Below, piece after piece: positions 34,964-43,659 of a DNA stretch of 64,000 bases. Numbering within the stretch: position 1 is the stretch's first letter; every line of letters begins with the position of its first letter. Under the pieces are notes generated by a model. The model made no database searches. It saw only the letters and a list, made by a program, of their open reading frames with translations, and was not told the origin of the DNA. Source of the DNA: Bradyrhizobium embrapense (lineage in GTDB: Bacteria > Pseudomonadota > Alphaproteobacteria > Rhizobiales > Xanthobacteraceae); NCBI RefSeq assembly GCF_001189235.2, contig NZ_LFIP02000004.1, positions 744,001 to 808,000 on the forward strand, in the 5' to 3' direction. The translations under genes and the position numbers were made by a program.

Positions 34964-36184
34964 TTGACAGCCATCGACACACTCTTCCAGAACGCGCGGC
35001 TGACCGACGGCCGGCTGGTCGAAATCGCCGTGCGCGGCGGCAAGATCGTGGCGATCGCGCCGTCCCCGCAAAGCTATGGCGCCGTCGGCGAAACACGCGA
35101 TCTTGGCCGGCACCTGGTGCTCCCCGGCATGGTCGAAGGTCACATCCACCTCGACAAATGCTTCATCGGCGACGACTGGAAACCGCACCGGCCCTGCACC
35201 GCGGGCTTCGACGTGCGCGAGCGCGTCAAGTTCGAGAAGGAAGCCCTCGCCGGCGCCAAGCCGATCCCGGTTCGCGCCGCAGCCCTGATCGACCTCTGCG
35301 TCTCGCAGGGCACCACTCAGATGCGCAGCCATGTCGATGTCGACGCCGAGGTTGGCTTGCGGCATTTCGAACCGATCGCCGCCGCGCGGGAAGCGCACCG
35401 CGAGAAGCTTTCGATCCAGATCGTTGCGTTTCCGCAGAGCGGCATCCTGACATCGCCCGGAACGGCCCAATTGCTCGAGGAAGCCGTGCGCGGCGGCGCC
35501 GATCTGGTCGGCGGACTCGATCCCGCGGGCCACGATGGCGACGTCGCCGGGCATCTCGATGTCGTCTTCGGGATCGCCGAGCGGCAGGGCGTCGGCATCG
35601 ATATCCACCTGCATGACGGCGGTCTGCAGGGCATCTCGGAAATCGAGGAAATCGCGCGGCGGACCAAGGCATCGGGCCTTGGCGGCAGGGTCACGATCAG
35701 TCATGCCTACGCGCTCGGCGAAGTGGCTGTCGATGTGGTTCAACGGACCGCGCAGCAGCTCGCCGAGGCCGGCGTCGCCATTCTCACCAATGCCCCGGGC
35801 GCGCGGCTGTTTCCGCCCGTGTTGCTGCTTCGCGATGCCGGCGTCACCGTGTTCTCCGGCAACGACAACATCCGTGATTCCTGGTGGCCCTATGGTGACG
35901 GCGACCTGCTCGAACGCGCGATGATGGTCGGCTATCGCTCCGGGTTCAACACGGACGATCAACTGGCCGCTGCCTTCGACATGGTGACGACCAACGCAGC
36001 GCGCGCGCTTGGCCTGAAGGATTACGGCCTCACCGTCGGCGGAGCGGCGGATTTCGTCGTGCTGGATGCCCGGCACGTCCAGGAAGCCGTGGTCGCGCGT
36101 CCCAAGCCACGCGATGTCTACAAGGCCGGCCGGCTCGTCGCGCGTGGCGGCGTGATGGTAGCAGCCGGCGCCCGGAAGCAGTGA
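34964..36184 (+). CDS. Amidohydrolase, cytosine-deaminase family
   Basis: The 406-residue metal-dependent hydrolase has the first HxH in EGHIHLDK (His60, His62), then HVDVD near 120, IDIHLHDG near 210, ISHAYAL near 245 and the metal Asp in SGNDNIRDSWWPYG. This is the CodA/atrazine-hydrolase branch of the amidohydrolase superfamily, acting on ring N-C bonds of pyrimidines, triazines or imidazolones. A TTG start at 34964 is chosen because GGAG lies seven bases upstream and no ATG or GTG precedes the conserved N-terminus. It lies 17 bp after the PuuE-like gene. The ring substrate is unknown. Confidence 0.85.
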   Translation: MTAIDTLFQNARLTDGRLVEIAVRGGKIVAIAPSPQSYGAVGETRDLGRHLVLPGMVEGHIHLDKCFIGDDWKPHRPCTAGFDVRERVKFEKEALAGAKPIPVRAAALIDLCVSQGTTQMRSHVDVDAEVGLRHFEPIAAAREAHREKLSIQIVAFPQSGILTSPGTAQLLEEAVRGGADLVGGLDPAGHDGDVAGHLDVVFGIAERQGVGIDIHLHDGGLQGISEIEEIARRTKASGLGGRVTISHAYALGEVAVDVVQRTAQQLAEAGVAILTNAPGARLFPPVLLLRDAGVTVFSGNDNIRDSWWPYGDGDLLERAMMVGYRSGFNTDDQLAAAFDMVTTNAARALGLKDYGLTVGGAADFVVLDARHVQEAVVARPKPRDVYKAGRLVARGGVMVAAGARKQ

Positions 36185-36326
36185 ACATGGAGGAATCGCA
36201 CTTGACGAACCGTCGCAATGCCGATCTCAATCCCAGCTGCTTGCGCCGGGAACCGGTCCGCTGCCCGATATGGCCTGATGCGGATCTGCCTTGTGTGAGT
36301 ACCCGAGCCCAGGCAAGGTTGACGCC

Positions 36327-37067
36327 GTGACAGAGACGACAGCAGCACAGACCAGCCCTATCCGCACCAACACGCGCGGAAAGCGGCCTCGCGACTCGGC
36401 GCTCACCAAGGAAGCGATCCTGCGCGCGGCGACCTTCGAGTTCTGCCACAACGGCCTCGGCGGCGCACGCGTCGAGGCGATTGCGCAGCGCGCCAAGGCC
36501 AACATGCGCCTGCTCTACGCCTATTTCGGCGACAAGAACGGGCTCTACATTGCCGTCCTCGAGGACGTGTACACCGAAATTCGCGCGGCCGAACAGCAGC
36601 TGAAACTGGATGATCTCGAGCCGATCGCCGCGATGAGAGAGCTGATCGACTTCACGTTCACCTTCTTCGGGCAACACCAGAACTACATCGCCCTGATCAA
36701 CACCGAGAATCTTCAGCGTGGACGCAACATGCGCAAGTCGCGCAAGATTGCCGATCTCACTTTGCCGCTGGTCGCAAGCATCGAAAGCATTCTGCGCCGC
36801 GGTGTCGCGGCCGGCCTGTTCCGCGGTGATGTCGATCCGATCCAGCTTTATGTCTCGATCACGGCGATGAGCTATTTCCACGTGTCCAACCGCTACACAT
36901 TGTCGGCGATGTTCGACAAGGACCTCGGCGCTCCGGACTGGCTTGCACGGCGCCGCGAGCATGCGCAGGACATGATCCTGACCTGGCTGACGGCCCCGGT
37001 CGGGGATCGCAAGCACAAGTCAGCAGCGTCGAAGGCGACGGCGCGCCTCGGCAAGCCGGCCCGCTAG
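36327..37067 (+). CDS. TetR-family transcriptional regulator
   Basis: The 246-residue regulator has an N-terminal helix-turn-helix (TKEAILRAATFEFCHNGLGGARVEAIAQRAKANMRLLYAYFGDK region, from residue 27) and a ligand-binding C-terminal part. GTG at 36327, with AAGG eight bases upstream, fits better than a TTG at 36291. It is the last gene of the PuuE-like/amidohydrolase unit. As the only TetR in the locus it is the leading candidate to bind the palindrome at 38730-38761 and the related motif at 33889-33932, which would be autoregulatory. That link is inference. Confidence 0.88.
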   Translation: MTETTAAQTSPIRTNTRGKRPRDSALTKEAILRAATFEFCHNGLGGARVEAIAQRAKANMRLLYAYFGDKNGLYIAVLEDVYTEIRAAEQQLKLDDLEPIAAMRELIDFTFTFFGQHQNYIALINTENLQRGRNMRKSRKIADLTLPLVASIESILRRGVAAGLFRGDVDPIQLYVSITAMSYFHVSNRYTLSAMFDKDLGAPDWLARRREHAQDMILTWLTAPVGDRKHKSAASKATARLGKPAR

Positions 37068-37120
37068 GAGGTCCAGCCGCACGACGCGGTGTCGTGCGGA
37101 TCATGCGGTCGGAACGACCC

Positions 37121-38713
37121 TCAGCGGGTCGCAACGACGCCGTCGCTGCGCGGATCGCTGGCCCCTTCCATCAGGCCGTCCGGATGCCAGACGATCGCGC
37201 CGGCGTGTCCCATGAACTCCTCGAACGGACCGGTTACCTGAATGTCGTGACCGAGCGTGCGGAGCTGTTCGATGATCGCGGGATCGAAGCGGGATTCGAT
37301 CTTCAGATTGTTGTTTTCCTCGCCCCAGGTGCGACCAAGCAGCCAGCGCGGCGCCGTAATCGCGGACTGCAGCTCTTGGCCGTGCATGGCGTAACGGGAG
37401 AAGATGGCAGCCTGGGTCTGCGGCTGCCCCTCTCCGCCCATCGTGCCGAAGGATATCAGCCGTCCATCGCCGAGCTCGGCCATCGCCGGCTGGATGGTGT
37501 GGAACGGCAGGCGTCCGGGATCCAGCCGATTGGTATCGCTCTCGCTGAGGCTGAAGCTCGTTCCACGGTTCTGCCAGGTGACGCCGCTCTCGGGAAGAAT
37601 GACGCCCGAGCCGAATTCCCAGTAGACGCTTTGAATGAAGCTGACACTGAGCCCGTTGCGATCGGTCGCGGCGAGCCAAACCGTATCGCCCTGTTTGGAC
37701 GGATCGGGCCACGGCGCGGCGCGACGGTCGGATACCGTTTCGTGAAGCGCAGCCAGCGATTGCTCGGACAGGAATTCGGCGGCCGGGCGCTTCATGTAAT
37801 CGGGATCGGTCACATGGCCATTGCGAATACGGAACGCGGCCTTCGTGCATTCGACGAGCCTGTGCAGATGATCGACGCCGTCGGCTTCGTCGGCCATGCG
37901 CCGGGCATAAAGCGCCAGGATCAGGAGCGAGGCCAGCCCCTGCGTCGGCGGAGGCATGTTGAAGACCTTGTGGCCGGACACATCGACCGAGAGCGGCGTC
38001 ACCAGCGATGCCTGATGCCGCTCGAGATCAGCCAATCGCAGCGGGCTCCCCACGCGCTCGAGATCGGCCGCCATCGAGCGCGCCAATTCGCCGCGATAGA
38101 AATCGGACAGCCCGGCCTTGGCCAGACGCCGCAGCGTCGCCGCGACACGCGGCTGCCGCAGCCGCGCACCGACCGCGAGCGGGGTGCCTTGCGGCAGATA
38201 GACCTCGGCATAGCCGGGCACGTTTTCGAGCTCATGCCGCTTCTTGCGGATGTTCTCATGCAGCGTGCTGGTGACGGCTACGCCCTCCTCGGCATGCCGG
38301 ATAGCGGGCTCGAGCAGCCGCGCCATCGGCAGCCGCCCGTCATGACGATCGCGGCTGAGTTCAAAGGCCTTCTGCCAGCCGTCGACGGTACCGGCGACGG
38401 TGAGCGCGGCGAGCGGGCCGCGGCCGGGAATGCTGCTGCAGCCGCGCTCGCGATACCAGTTGCGATCCGCCGCCATCGCTGCGCGTCCGCAGGCCTGAAT
38501 TCCGACCGGCGTCGAACCGGCGCGACCGACCAGCCAGAAGCTGTCGCCGCCGAGGCCGTTCATGTGCGGATAGACCACGGCAATCGTCGCCGCCGCGGCG
38601 ATCATCGCCTCGATGGCATTGCCGCCTTCCGACAAGACCGCGAGCCCCGCCTGCGCCGCCAAATGGTGCGGCGCGGTCACCATGCCGCCATAGCTTCGTT
38701 TTGTCTGCAACAT
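37121..38713 (-). CDS. hpxW: Ntn hydrolase of the gamma-glutamyltransferase superfamily, oxamate amidohydrolase (HpxW)-like
   Basis: The 530-residue autoprocessing amidohydrolase has the nucleophile Thr344 in KQGDTVWLAAT, marking the start of the mature small subunit. No signal peptide is present, unlike periplasmic glutathione-type GGT. The N-terminus GGMVTAPHHLAAQAGLAVL and GGNAIEAMIAAAATIAVVYPHMNG match HpxW of Klebsiella as I recall it; that enzyme hydrolyses oxamate to oxalate and ammonia. GAGAGG fixes the ATG at 38713. Placement in a locus that should make oxamate supports the assignment. A general GGT role cannot be excluded from sequence alone. Confidence 0.75.
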   Translation of the reverse strand: MLQTKRSYGGMVTAPHHLAAQAGLAVLSEGGNAIEAMIAAAATIAVVYPHMNGLGGDSFWLVGRAGSTPVGIQACGRAAMAADRNWYRERGCSSIPGRGPLAALTVAGTVDGWQKAFELSRDRHDGRLPMARLLEPAIRHAEEGVAVTSTLHENIRKKRHELENVPGYAEVYLPQGTPLAVGARLRQPRVAATLRRLAKAGLSDFYRGELARSMAADLERVGSPLRLADLERHQASLVTPLSVDVSGHKVFNMPPPTQGLASLLILALYARRMADEADGVDHLHRLVECTKAAFRIRNGHVTDPDYMKRPAAEFLSEQSLAALHETVSDRRAAPWPDPSKQGDTVWLAATDRNGLSVSFIQSVYWEFGSGVILPESGVTWQNRGTSFSLSESDTNRLDPGRLPFHTIQPAMAELGDGRLISFGTMGGEGQPQTQAAIFSRYAMHGQELQSAITAPRWLLGRTWGEENNNLKIESRFDPAIIEQLRTLGHDIQVTGPFEEFMGHAGAIVWHPDGLMEGASDPRSDGVVATR

Positions 38714-38729
38714 CAGCCTCTCTCCCAAG

Positions 38730-38761
38730 CACGGTATGTAATAATATTTTTACTTACCGTG
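38730..38761. promoter_or_regulatory. 32-bp near-perfect palindrome, operator of the hpxW-like gene
   Basis: The arms CACGGTA (38730-38736) and TACCGTG (38755-38761) enclose a nested GTAA/TTAC pair around an AT-only core. Reading both strands, 28 of 32 positions match their own complement. On the minus strand TTGACA (38765-38760) overlaps the outer arm as a -35, with TATTAC 16 bases on as a possible -10. The site lies 17 bp upstream of the hpxW-like ATG, an ideal repressor position. Confidence 0.7.
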
Positions 38762-38861
38762 TCAAGGCGCCAGAGATCGGCCTTTGCGATACGGGTGCCG
38801 GGCCGTCGGTACCCTCATCAGGTCGGCCATCGAAGTCGGCACCGTGACCATTGCATGAAGC

Positions 38862-39749
38862 TCAGGCAGCCGCCACCTCGTGACCCGCCATGACTTCCAG
38901 TGCCCGCAGAATAGCCGAATGGTCCCATGCCTTGCCGCCGAGCGCGGTGCAGGCGTTGAACAGCTGCTGCGCGGCGGCTGTGGCCGGCAGCGACAATCCG
39001 AGTGCCCGCGCGCCTTCCAGCGCGAGGTTGAGATCCTTCTGATGCAGCTCGATGCGAAAGCCCGGATCGAAATTGCGCTTCAGCATGCGCTCGCCGTGCA
39101 CTTCGAGGATTCGGGACGACGCAAAGCCGCCCATCAACGCCTTGCGCACCAGCGCAGGATCGGCGCCCGCCTTGGACGCGAACAGCAGGGCCTCGCTCAC
39201 CGCCTCGATGGTCAGCGCCACGATGATCTGGTTCGCAACCTTGGTGGTCTGGCCGTCGCCATTGCCGCCGACATGCGTAACATTCTTCCCCATCGCGTCG
39301 AACAGGGGCTTCATCGCGTTGAACGCGCGCTCCCGCCCGCCGACCATGATGGTCAGGCTTGCCGCCTTTGCGCCGACCTCGCCGCCGGAGACCGGCGCGT
39401 CGAGATAGTCGGCGCCGAGCGCATCGATCTTGCGCGCAAACTCCTTGGTCGCCAGCGGCGAGATCGAGCTCATATCGACCACGATCATGCCCTTCGAGAC
39501 GCCCTCCGCGACGCCGCCCTGACCGAACAGCACGGCTTCCACATGCGGCGTATCCGGCACCATGATGATCACGGCATCGGTCTCCTGCGCCACCTGCCTC
39601 GCGGATTCGCAAGCTACGCCACCCGCCGCAATCAGCTCCGGCGGAATCGGCGCGACCTCGTGCAGGAACAGGCGATAGCCGGCGGCCAGGAGGTGGCTCG
39701 CCATCGGACGTCCCATGGTGCCGAGCCCGATAAACCCGATGTCTTTCAT
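38862..39749 (-). CDS. glxR: Tartronate semialdehyde reductase
   Basis: The 295-residue beta-hydroxyacid dehydrogenase converts tartronate semialdehyde to D-glycerate with NAD(P)H. Features are GFIGLGTMGRPMASHLL (Rossmann GxGxxG) at the N-terminus, DAPVSGGEVGAK near 117 (substrate motif) and the catalytic Lys in GNGDGQTTKVANQIIVA near 170. It is the third gene of gcl-hyi-glxR, 25 bp after hyi. Length and motifs are normal for GlxR/GarR. Confidence 0.93.
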   Translation of the reverse strand: MKDIGFIGLGTMGRPMASHLLAAGYRLFLHEVAPIPPELIAAGGVACESARQVAQETDAVIIMVPDTPHVEAVLFGQGGVAEGVSKGMIVVDMSSISPLATKEFARKIDALGADYLDAPVSGGEVGAKAASLTIMVGGRERAFNAMKPLFDAMGKNVTHVGGNGDGQTTKVANQIIVALTIEAVSEALLFASKAGADPALVRKALMGGFASSRILEVHGERMLKRNFDPGFRIELHQKDLNLALEGARALGLSLPATAAAQQLFNACTALGGKAWDHSAILRALEVMAGHEVAAA

Positions 39750-39774
39750 GTTGTCGTCGCTCCTGTCAGCCTGA

Positions 39775-40560
39775 TTAAGTCACGAAAGTCTGCGCGGCAT
39801 GCCAGGCGAGGCTCTCGGGCGTGGTCGTCCGCGGCTTGTATTCGCATCCGATCCAGCCGCGATATCCGATGCTGTCGAGATGCTTGAACAGGAAGGGATA
39901 GTTGATCTCGCCGGTCCCCGGCTCGTTGCGGCCGGGATTGTCGGCGAGCTGGACATGCGCGATCCGGTCGAGATGCTTCTGCAAGGTCCGCGCCAGATCG
40001 CCTTCCATGATCTGCATGTGATAAATGTCGTACTGGATGAACAGATTGGATGAGCCCACGTCGGAGGTAAGTTGCACCGCCTGTTCCGTCCCACTGAGGA
40101 AGAAGCCGGGAATATCCAGCGTGTTGATCGGTTCGATCAGGAGCTTGATGCCGTGCTGGCCGAGCGCAGCGGCGGCAAAGCGCAGATTGGACACCAGGGT
40201 CTCGCGCAGGTCTGCCGTATCCGCACCGGGGGGGGCGATGCCGACCAAACAGTTCAGCTGCCGGCAATCCAGCGCCTTCGCATAGTCGATCGCGCGCACC
40301 ACGCCGTCGCGAAATTCATCGACCCGATTGCGCAGGATCGCAATGCCCCGCTCGCCGGCGGCCCAATTGCCGGCCGGAAGGTTATGCAGCACCTGGGTGA
40401 GCCCGCAGCGCGCCAGTTCCTCGCGCAACGCGCCCTTTTCGAACTCGTATGGAAAGAGATACTCGACGGCGTTGAAGCCGGCCGCCTTGGCGGCGGCGAA
40501 CCGGTCGAGGAACGGCAGCTCGTTGAAGAGCATGGTGAGGTTGGCGGCAAATTGAGGCAC
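39775..40560 (-). CDS. hyi: Hydroxypyruvate isomerase
   Basis: The 261-residue TIM-barrel enzyme interconverts tartronate semialdehyde and hydroxypyruvate. It has the Hyi N-terminus FAANLTMLFNELPFLDRFAAA, metal-ligand stretch LLIEPINTLDIPGFFL, and QYDIYHMQIMEGDL, all typical of the family. GTG start with GGAG nine bases upstream. It lies 39 bp after gcl in the glyoxylate operon. Confidence 0.93.
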   Translation of the reverse strand: MPQFAANLTMLFNELPFLDRFAAAKAAGFNAVEYLFPYEFEKGALREELARCGLTQVLHNLPAGNWAAGERGIAILRNRVDEFRDGVVRAIDYAKALDCRQLNCLVGIAPPGADTADLRETLVSNLRFAAAALGQHGIKLLIEPINTLDIPGFFLSGTEQAVQLTSDVGSSNLFIQYDIYHMQIMEGDLARTLQKHLDRIAHVQLADNPGRNEPGTGEINYPFLFKHLDSIGYRGWIGCEYKPRTTTPESLAWHAAQTFVT

Positions 40561-40599
40561 GGCTGGTATCTCCGCTTCGGGCAGCGCTGGATGGTTTCG

Positions 40600-42387
40600 T
40601 CAGGCCGGCAACAGCGTGCCGGATCGTTGTGCGCTCGGCACGTCATCGAGCGGAAGATCGAGCACCTCCTCGAATTCCACGATGTTGTCGATCTCCGTTC
40701 CCATCGCGATGTTGGTGACCCGCTCGAGGATGAACTCCACCACCACCGGCACGCGGTGCTTGGCCATCAGCTCGCGCGCGGTCGCGAACGCGGCCTGTGC
40801 CTCGTTCGGATCCGTGACGCGGATCGCCTTGCAGCCGAGCCCTTCCGCGACCGTCACATGGTCGACGCCGTAAACACCGATCTCGGGCGCGTTGATGTTC
40901 TCGAACGAGAGCTGCACATGATAGTCCATGTCGAAGCCGCGCTGCGCCTGCCGGATCAGCCCGAGATAGGAATTGTTCACGACGACGTGGATGTAGGGCA
41001 GATTGAACTGCGCCCCGACCGCAAGCTCCTCGATCAGGAACTGGAAGTCGTAGTCGCCCGACAGCGCGACGACGTCGCGGTTCGGATCGGCGGCGCGCAC
41101 GCCGAGCGCGGCGGGCAGTGTCCAGCCGAGCGGGCCCGCCTGCCCGGCATTGATCCAGTTGCGCGGATTGTAGACGTTGAGGAACTGGGCACCGGCGATC
41201 TGCGACAGCCCGATCACGGTCACGTAGCAGGTGTCGCGGCCGAATGCCTTGTTCATCTCCTCATAGACGCGCTGCGGCTTGATCGGGATGTTGTCGAAAT
41301 GGCTCTTGCGCAGCATCGAGCGCTTGCGGTCGCGGCAAGCGGCGGGCCAGGCCTGCCGGTCGCGCAGCTTGCCGGACTTCCGCCACTCCTTGGCGACGGT
41401 CACGAACAATTCCAACGCTGCCTTGGCATCCGACACGATGCCGAGGTCCGGATTGAACACCCGTCCGATCTGCGTCGGCTCGATGTCGACATGGACGAAT
41501 TTGCGACCCTTGGTGTAGGTCTCGATCGAACCGGTATGCCGGTTGGCCCAGCGGTTTCCGATGCCGAGCACGAAATCGGATTCGAGCATCGTGGCGTTGG
41601 CGTAGCGATGGCTGGTCTGGAGGCCGACCATGCCGGCCATCAGCGCGTGATCGTCCGGAATGGCGCCCCACGCCATCAGCGTCGGCACGACCGGAACGTT
41701 GACCGCTTCGGCGAACGCGACCAGCAGTTCGGACGCATCGGCATTGATCACCCCGCCGCCGGCCACGATCAGCGGCCGCTCGGCGGCGTTGAGCATGTCG
41801 AGCGCCTTCTCGATCTGCTTGCGCGTCGCCGCAGGCTTATAGACCGGGAGCGGCGAATAGGTCTCATCGTCGAACTCGATCTCGGCCAGCTGCACATCAA
41901 GCGGAAGATCGATGAGCACCGGTCCCGGCCGCCCCGACCGCATGATATGGAACGCCTGGCTGAACACGCGCGGCACCAGCGCCGGCTCGCGCACGGTAAC
42001 GGCCCATTTCGTCACCGGCTTTGCGATCGCTTCGATGTCCACGGCCTGGAAATCTTCCTTGTAGAGCCGCGCCCGCGGCGCCTGACCGGTGATGCAGAGA
42101 ATCGGAATCGAATCGGCGATCGCCGAATAGAGGCCGGTGATCATGTCTGTTCCGGCGGGACCCGATGTGCCGATGCAGACGCCGATATTGCCCGCTCTCG
42201 CCCTGGTGTAGCCCTCCGCCATATGCGAGGCGCCTTCGACGTGGCGCGCCAGAATGTGCCGGATCGCGCCGTTGCGCTTCAGCGCGGAGTAAAGCGGATT
42301 GATCGCGGCGCCGGGAACGCCGAACGCGCAGGTGATCCCCTCACGCTCGAGAATGCGCACTGCTGCATCGATTGCTCGCATCTTCAT
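40600..42387 (-). CDS. gcl: Glyoxylate carboligase (tartronate-semialdehyde synthase)
   Basis: The 595-residue thiamine-diphosphate enzyme condenses two glyoxylates to tartronate semialdehyde and CO2. It is close to E. coli Gcl along its length: FGVPGAAINPLYSALKRNG near 20, RHVEGASHMAEGYTRA with Val where most ThDP enzymes have the activating Glu, GTSGPAGTDMI, and GDYDFQFLIEELAVGAQFN for ThDP/Mg binding. It is the first gene of gcl-hyi-glxR. The ATG at 42387 or the next in-frame ATG at 42381 could start it. An IclR gene on the same strand precedes it by 191 bp, the arrangement expected for AllR-type control. Confidence 0.97.
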   Translation of the reverse strand: MKMRAIDAAVRILEREGITCAFGVPGAAINPLYSALKRNGAIRHILARHVEGASHMAEGYTRARAGNIGVCIGTSGPAGTDMITGLYSAIADSIPILCITGQAPRARLYKEDFQAVDIEAIAKPVTKWAVTVREPALVPRVFSQAFHIMRSGRPGPVLIDLPLDVQLAEIEFDDETYSPLPVYKPAATRKQIEKALDMLNAAERPLIVAGGGVINADASELLVAFAEAVNVPVVPTLMAWGAIPDDHALMAGMVGLQTSHRYANATMLESDFVLGIGNRWANRHTGSIETYTKGRKFVHVDIEPTQIGRVFNPDLGIVSDAKAALELFVTVAKEWRKSGKLRDRQAWPAACRDRKRSMLRKSHFDNIPIKPQRVYEEMNKAFGRDTCYVTVIGLSQIAGAQFLNVYNPRNWINAGQAGPLGWTLPAALGVRAADPNRDVVALSGDYDFQFLIEELAVGAQFNLPYIHVVVNNSYLGLIRQAQRGFDMDYHVQLSFENINAPEIGVYGVDHVTVAEGLGCKAIRVTDPNEAQAAFATARELMAKHRVPVVVEFILERVTNIAMGTEIDNIVEFEEVLDLPLDDVPSAQRSGTLLPA

Positions 42388-42578
42388 CTGATGATCCCGC
42401 CTCGCTATGAGTTGGCCTGAGCATGATCATCAGGCCCGCGATCATCGATCTCAACGCAATCGATTGGATTTTCCGCCCAGTGGCAGCGCTTGCGATTTCC
42501 TGCGTGTCTCCAAGCGATTAGCGCCTGCGAAAGCATGGAAAACGGCGAGCACGAGAACAGCAGCAAGCACCACGTCTG

Positions 42579-43421
42579 CTACGGTTGTGTACCACTGCTC
42601 CCGCGCAGCTCTGCCGAGAGCTCGGCTGCGATCTGGTGCACGATGGCGCCGATCTCTGGCAAGCGATCGTCCGCCAACCGGTCGGCCATGCCCGAAACCG
42701 AGACCGCAGCGAACGGCTCGCTGCAATCGTTGAAGACGACCGCGGCCACGCAGCGCAGGCCGAGCCGCGCCTCTTCATCGTCCACCGCATAGCCCTGGCG
42801 CCGCACGGTCTCCAATTCCCTGAACAGCTCGCCCGGCCGGATGATCGACTTCTCCGTCAGGCGCGGCATGCCGCGCCGGCGGATGATGGCGTTGATGTCG
42901 GCGTCGGAATATGCGGCCAGCACCGCCTTGCCCACCCCCGAAGCGATCAACGCCACGCGTCCGCCGACCTTGGTCAGCGAGCGCATGATCTCCCGGCTTT
43001 CGATGCGGGAGACGACGATAATGGAATCATCGTCGACCACGGCAAGATTGGCGGTTTCCCTGGTCTGGTCGCGCAGCTTGCGCAGATAGGGCAAAGCCCG
43101 CGCGGAAAAATTGCGCCGGCGCATGAAGGTCGAGCCGACCACGAAGCTTTGCGCGCCGATGTGCCACTTCGACTCCTCGCGGTCGAACTGCACGAACCTG
43201 CGATTCTCCAGCGTCGTCAGCAACCGATGAGCCGTCGACGGCGGCAAGCCGATGCGGATTGCAAGATCGGTCAGCCGATAGCCTTCGTCATCCTCTGCAA
43301 GCGCTTCGATGATTTGCAGCGCGCGATCGACTGATTGAACGCCGCCGTCTCGCACGTCGTGGTCCGGCTGCGCGCGAATTTCGGGATCGGACGGCTTGCG
43401 CCGGATCGGCTCTCTTTTCAT
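42579..43421 (-). CDS. IclR-family transcriptional regulator
   Basis: The 280-residue protein has a winged helix-turn-helix (SVDRALQIIEALAEDDEGYRL, then LPPSTAHRLLTTLENR) and a C-terminal IclR effector domain ending in VSVSGMADRL. In E. coli the IclR protein AllR senses glyoxylate or allantoin and controls gcl-hyi-glxR. Here the gene sits directly upstream of gcl and divergent from the glycerate kinase/pyruvate kinase operon, consistent with the same job. The ATG at 43421 is preferred to the GTG codon just before it. Confidence 0.9.
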   Translation of the reverse strand: MKREPIRRKPSDPEIRAQPDHDVRDGGVQSVDRALQIIEALAEDDEGYRLTDLAIRIGLPPSTAHRLLTTLENRRFVQFDREESKWHIGAQSFVVGSTFMRRRNFSARALPYLRKLRDQTRETANLAVVDDDSIIVVSRIESREIMRSLTKVGGRVALIASGVGKAVLAAYSDADINAIIRRRGMPRLTEKSIIRPGELFRELETVRRQGYAVDDEEARLGLRCVAAVVFNDCSEPFAAVSVSGMADRLADDRLPEIGAIVHQIAAELSAELRGSSGTQP

Positions 43422-43486
43422 CACGACCTGCCCCTAACCGGTTGCGGTTCAGAACGAAATTGCTCGCCGATAACGAGCGTCACAAC

Positions 43487-43614
43487 TGGCATATGGCATA
43501 CCAAAAATCATGAGAGTCAAGGTGGCAGAATTCGCGAATAGGTAAGTCTTTTTGCCATTCTTCTCGCAGAACGCGTCGATTCTTTCGTTTGACTTCTGGA
43601 ATAATGTATACCAC
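43487..43614. promoter_or_regulatory. Candidate IclR operator half-sites between iclR and the CBS-gene operon
   Basis: TGGCATATGGCATACCA (43487-43503) and TGTATACCAC (43605-43614) share an ATACCA end and are spaced about 110 bp apart. A third similar word, TGTGTACCAC (42586-42595), lies upstream of gcl. IclR proteins often bind short repeats of this type next to their own gene. A minus-strand TTGACT (AGTCAA at 43515-43520) could be the iclR -35. Confidence 0.3.
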
Positions 43615-43659
43615 GATGGCTTCTCAGCGATCCAATTTCTGCAACCGGGAGGACATGCC

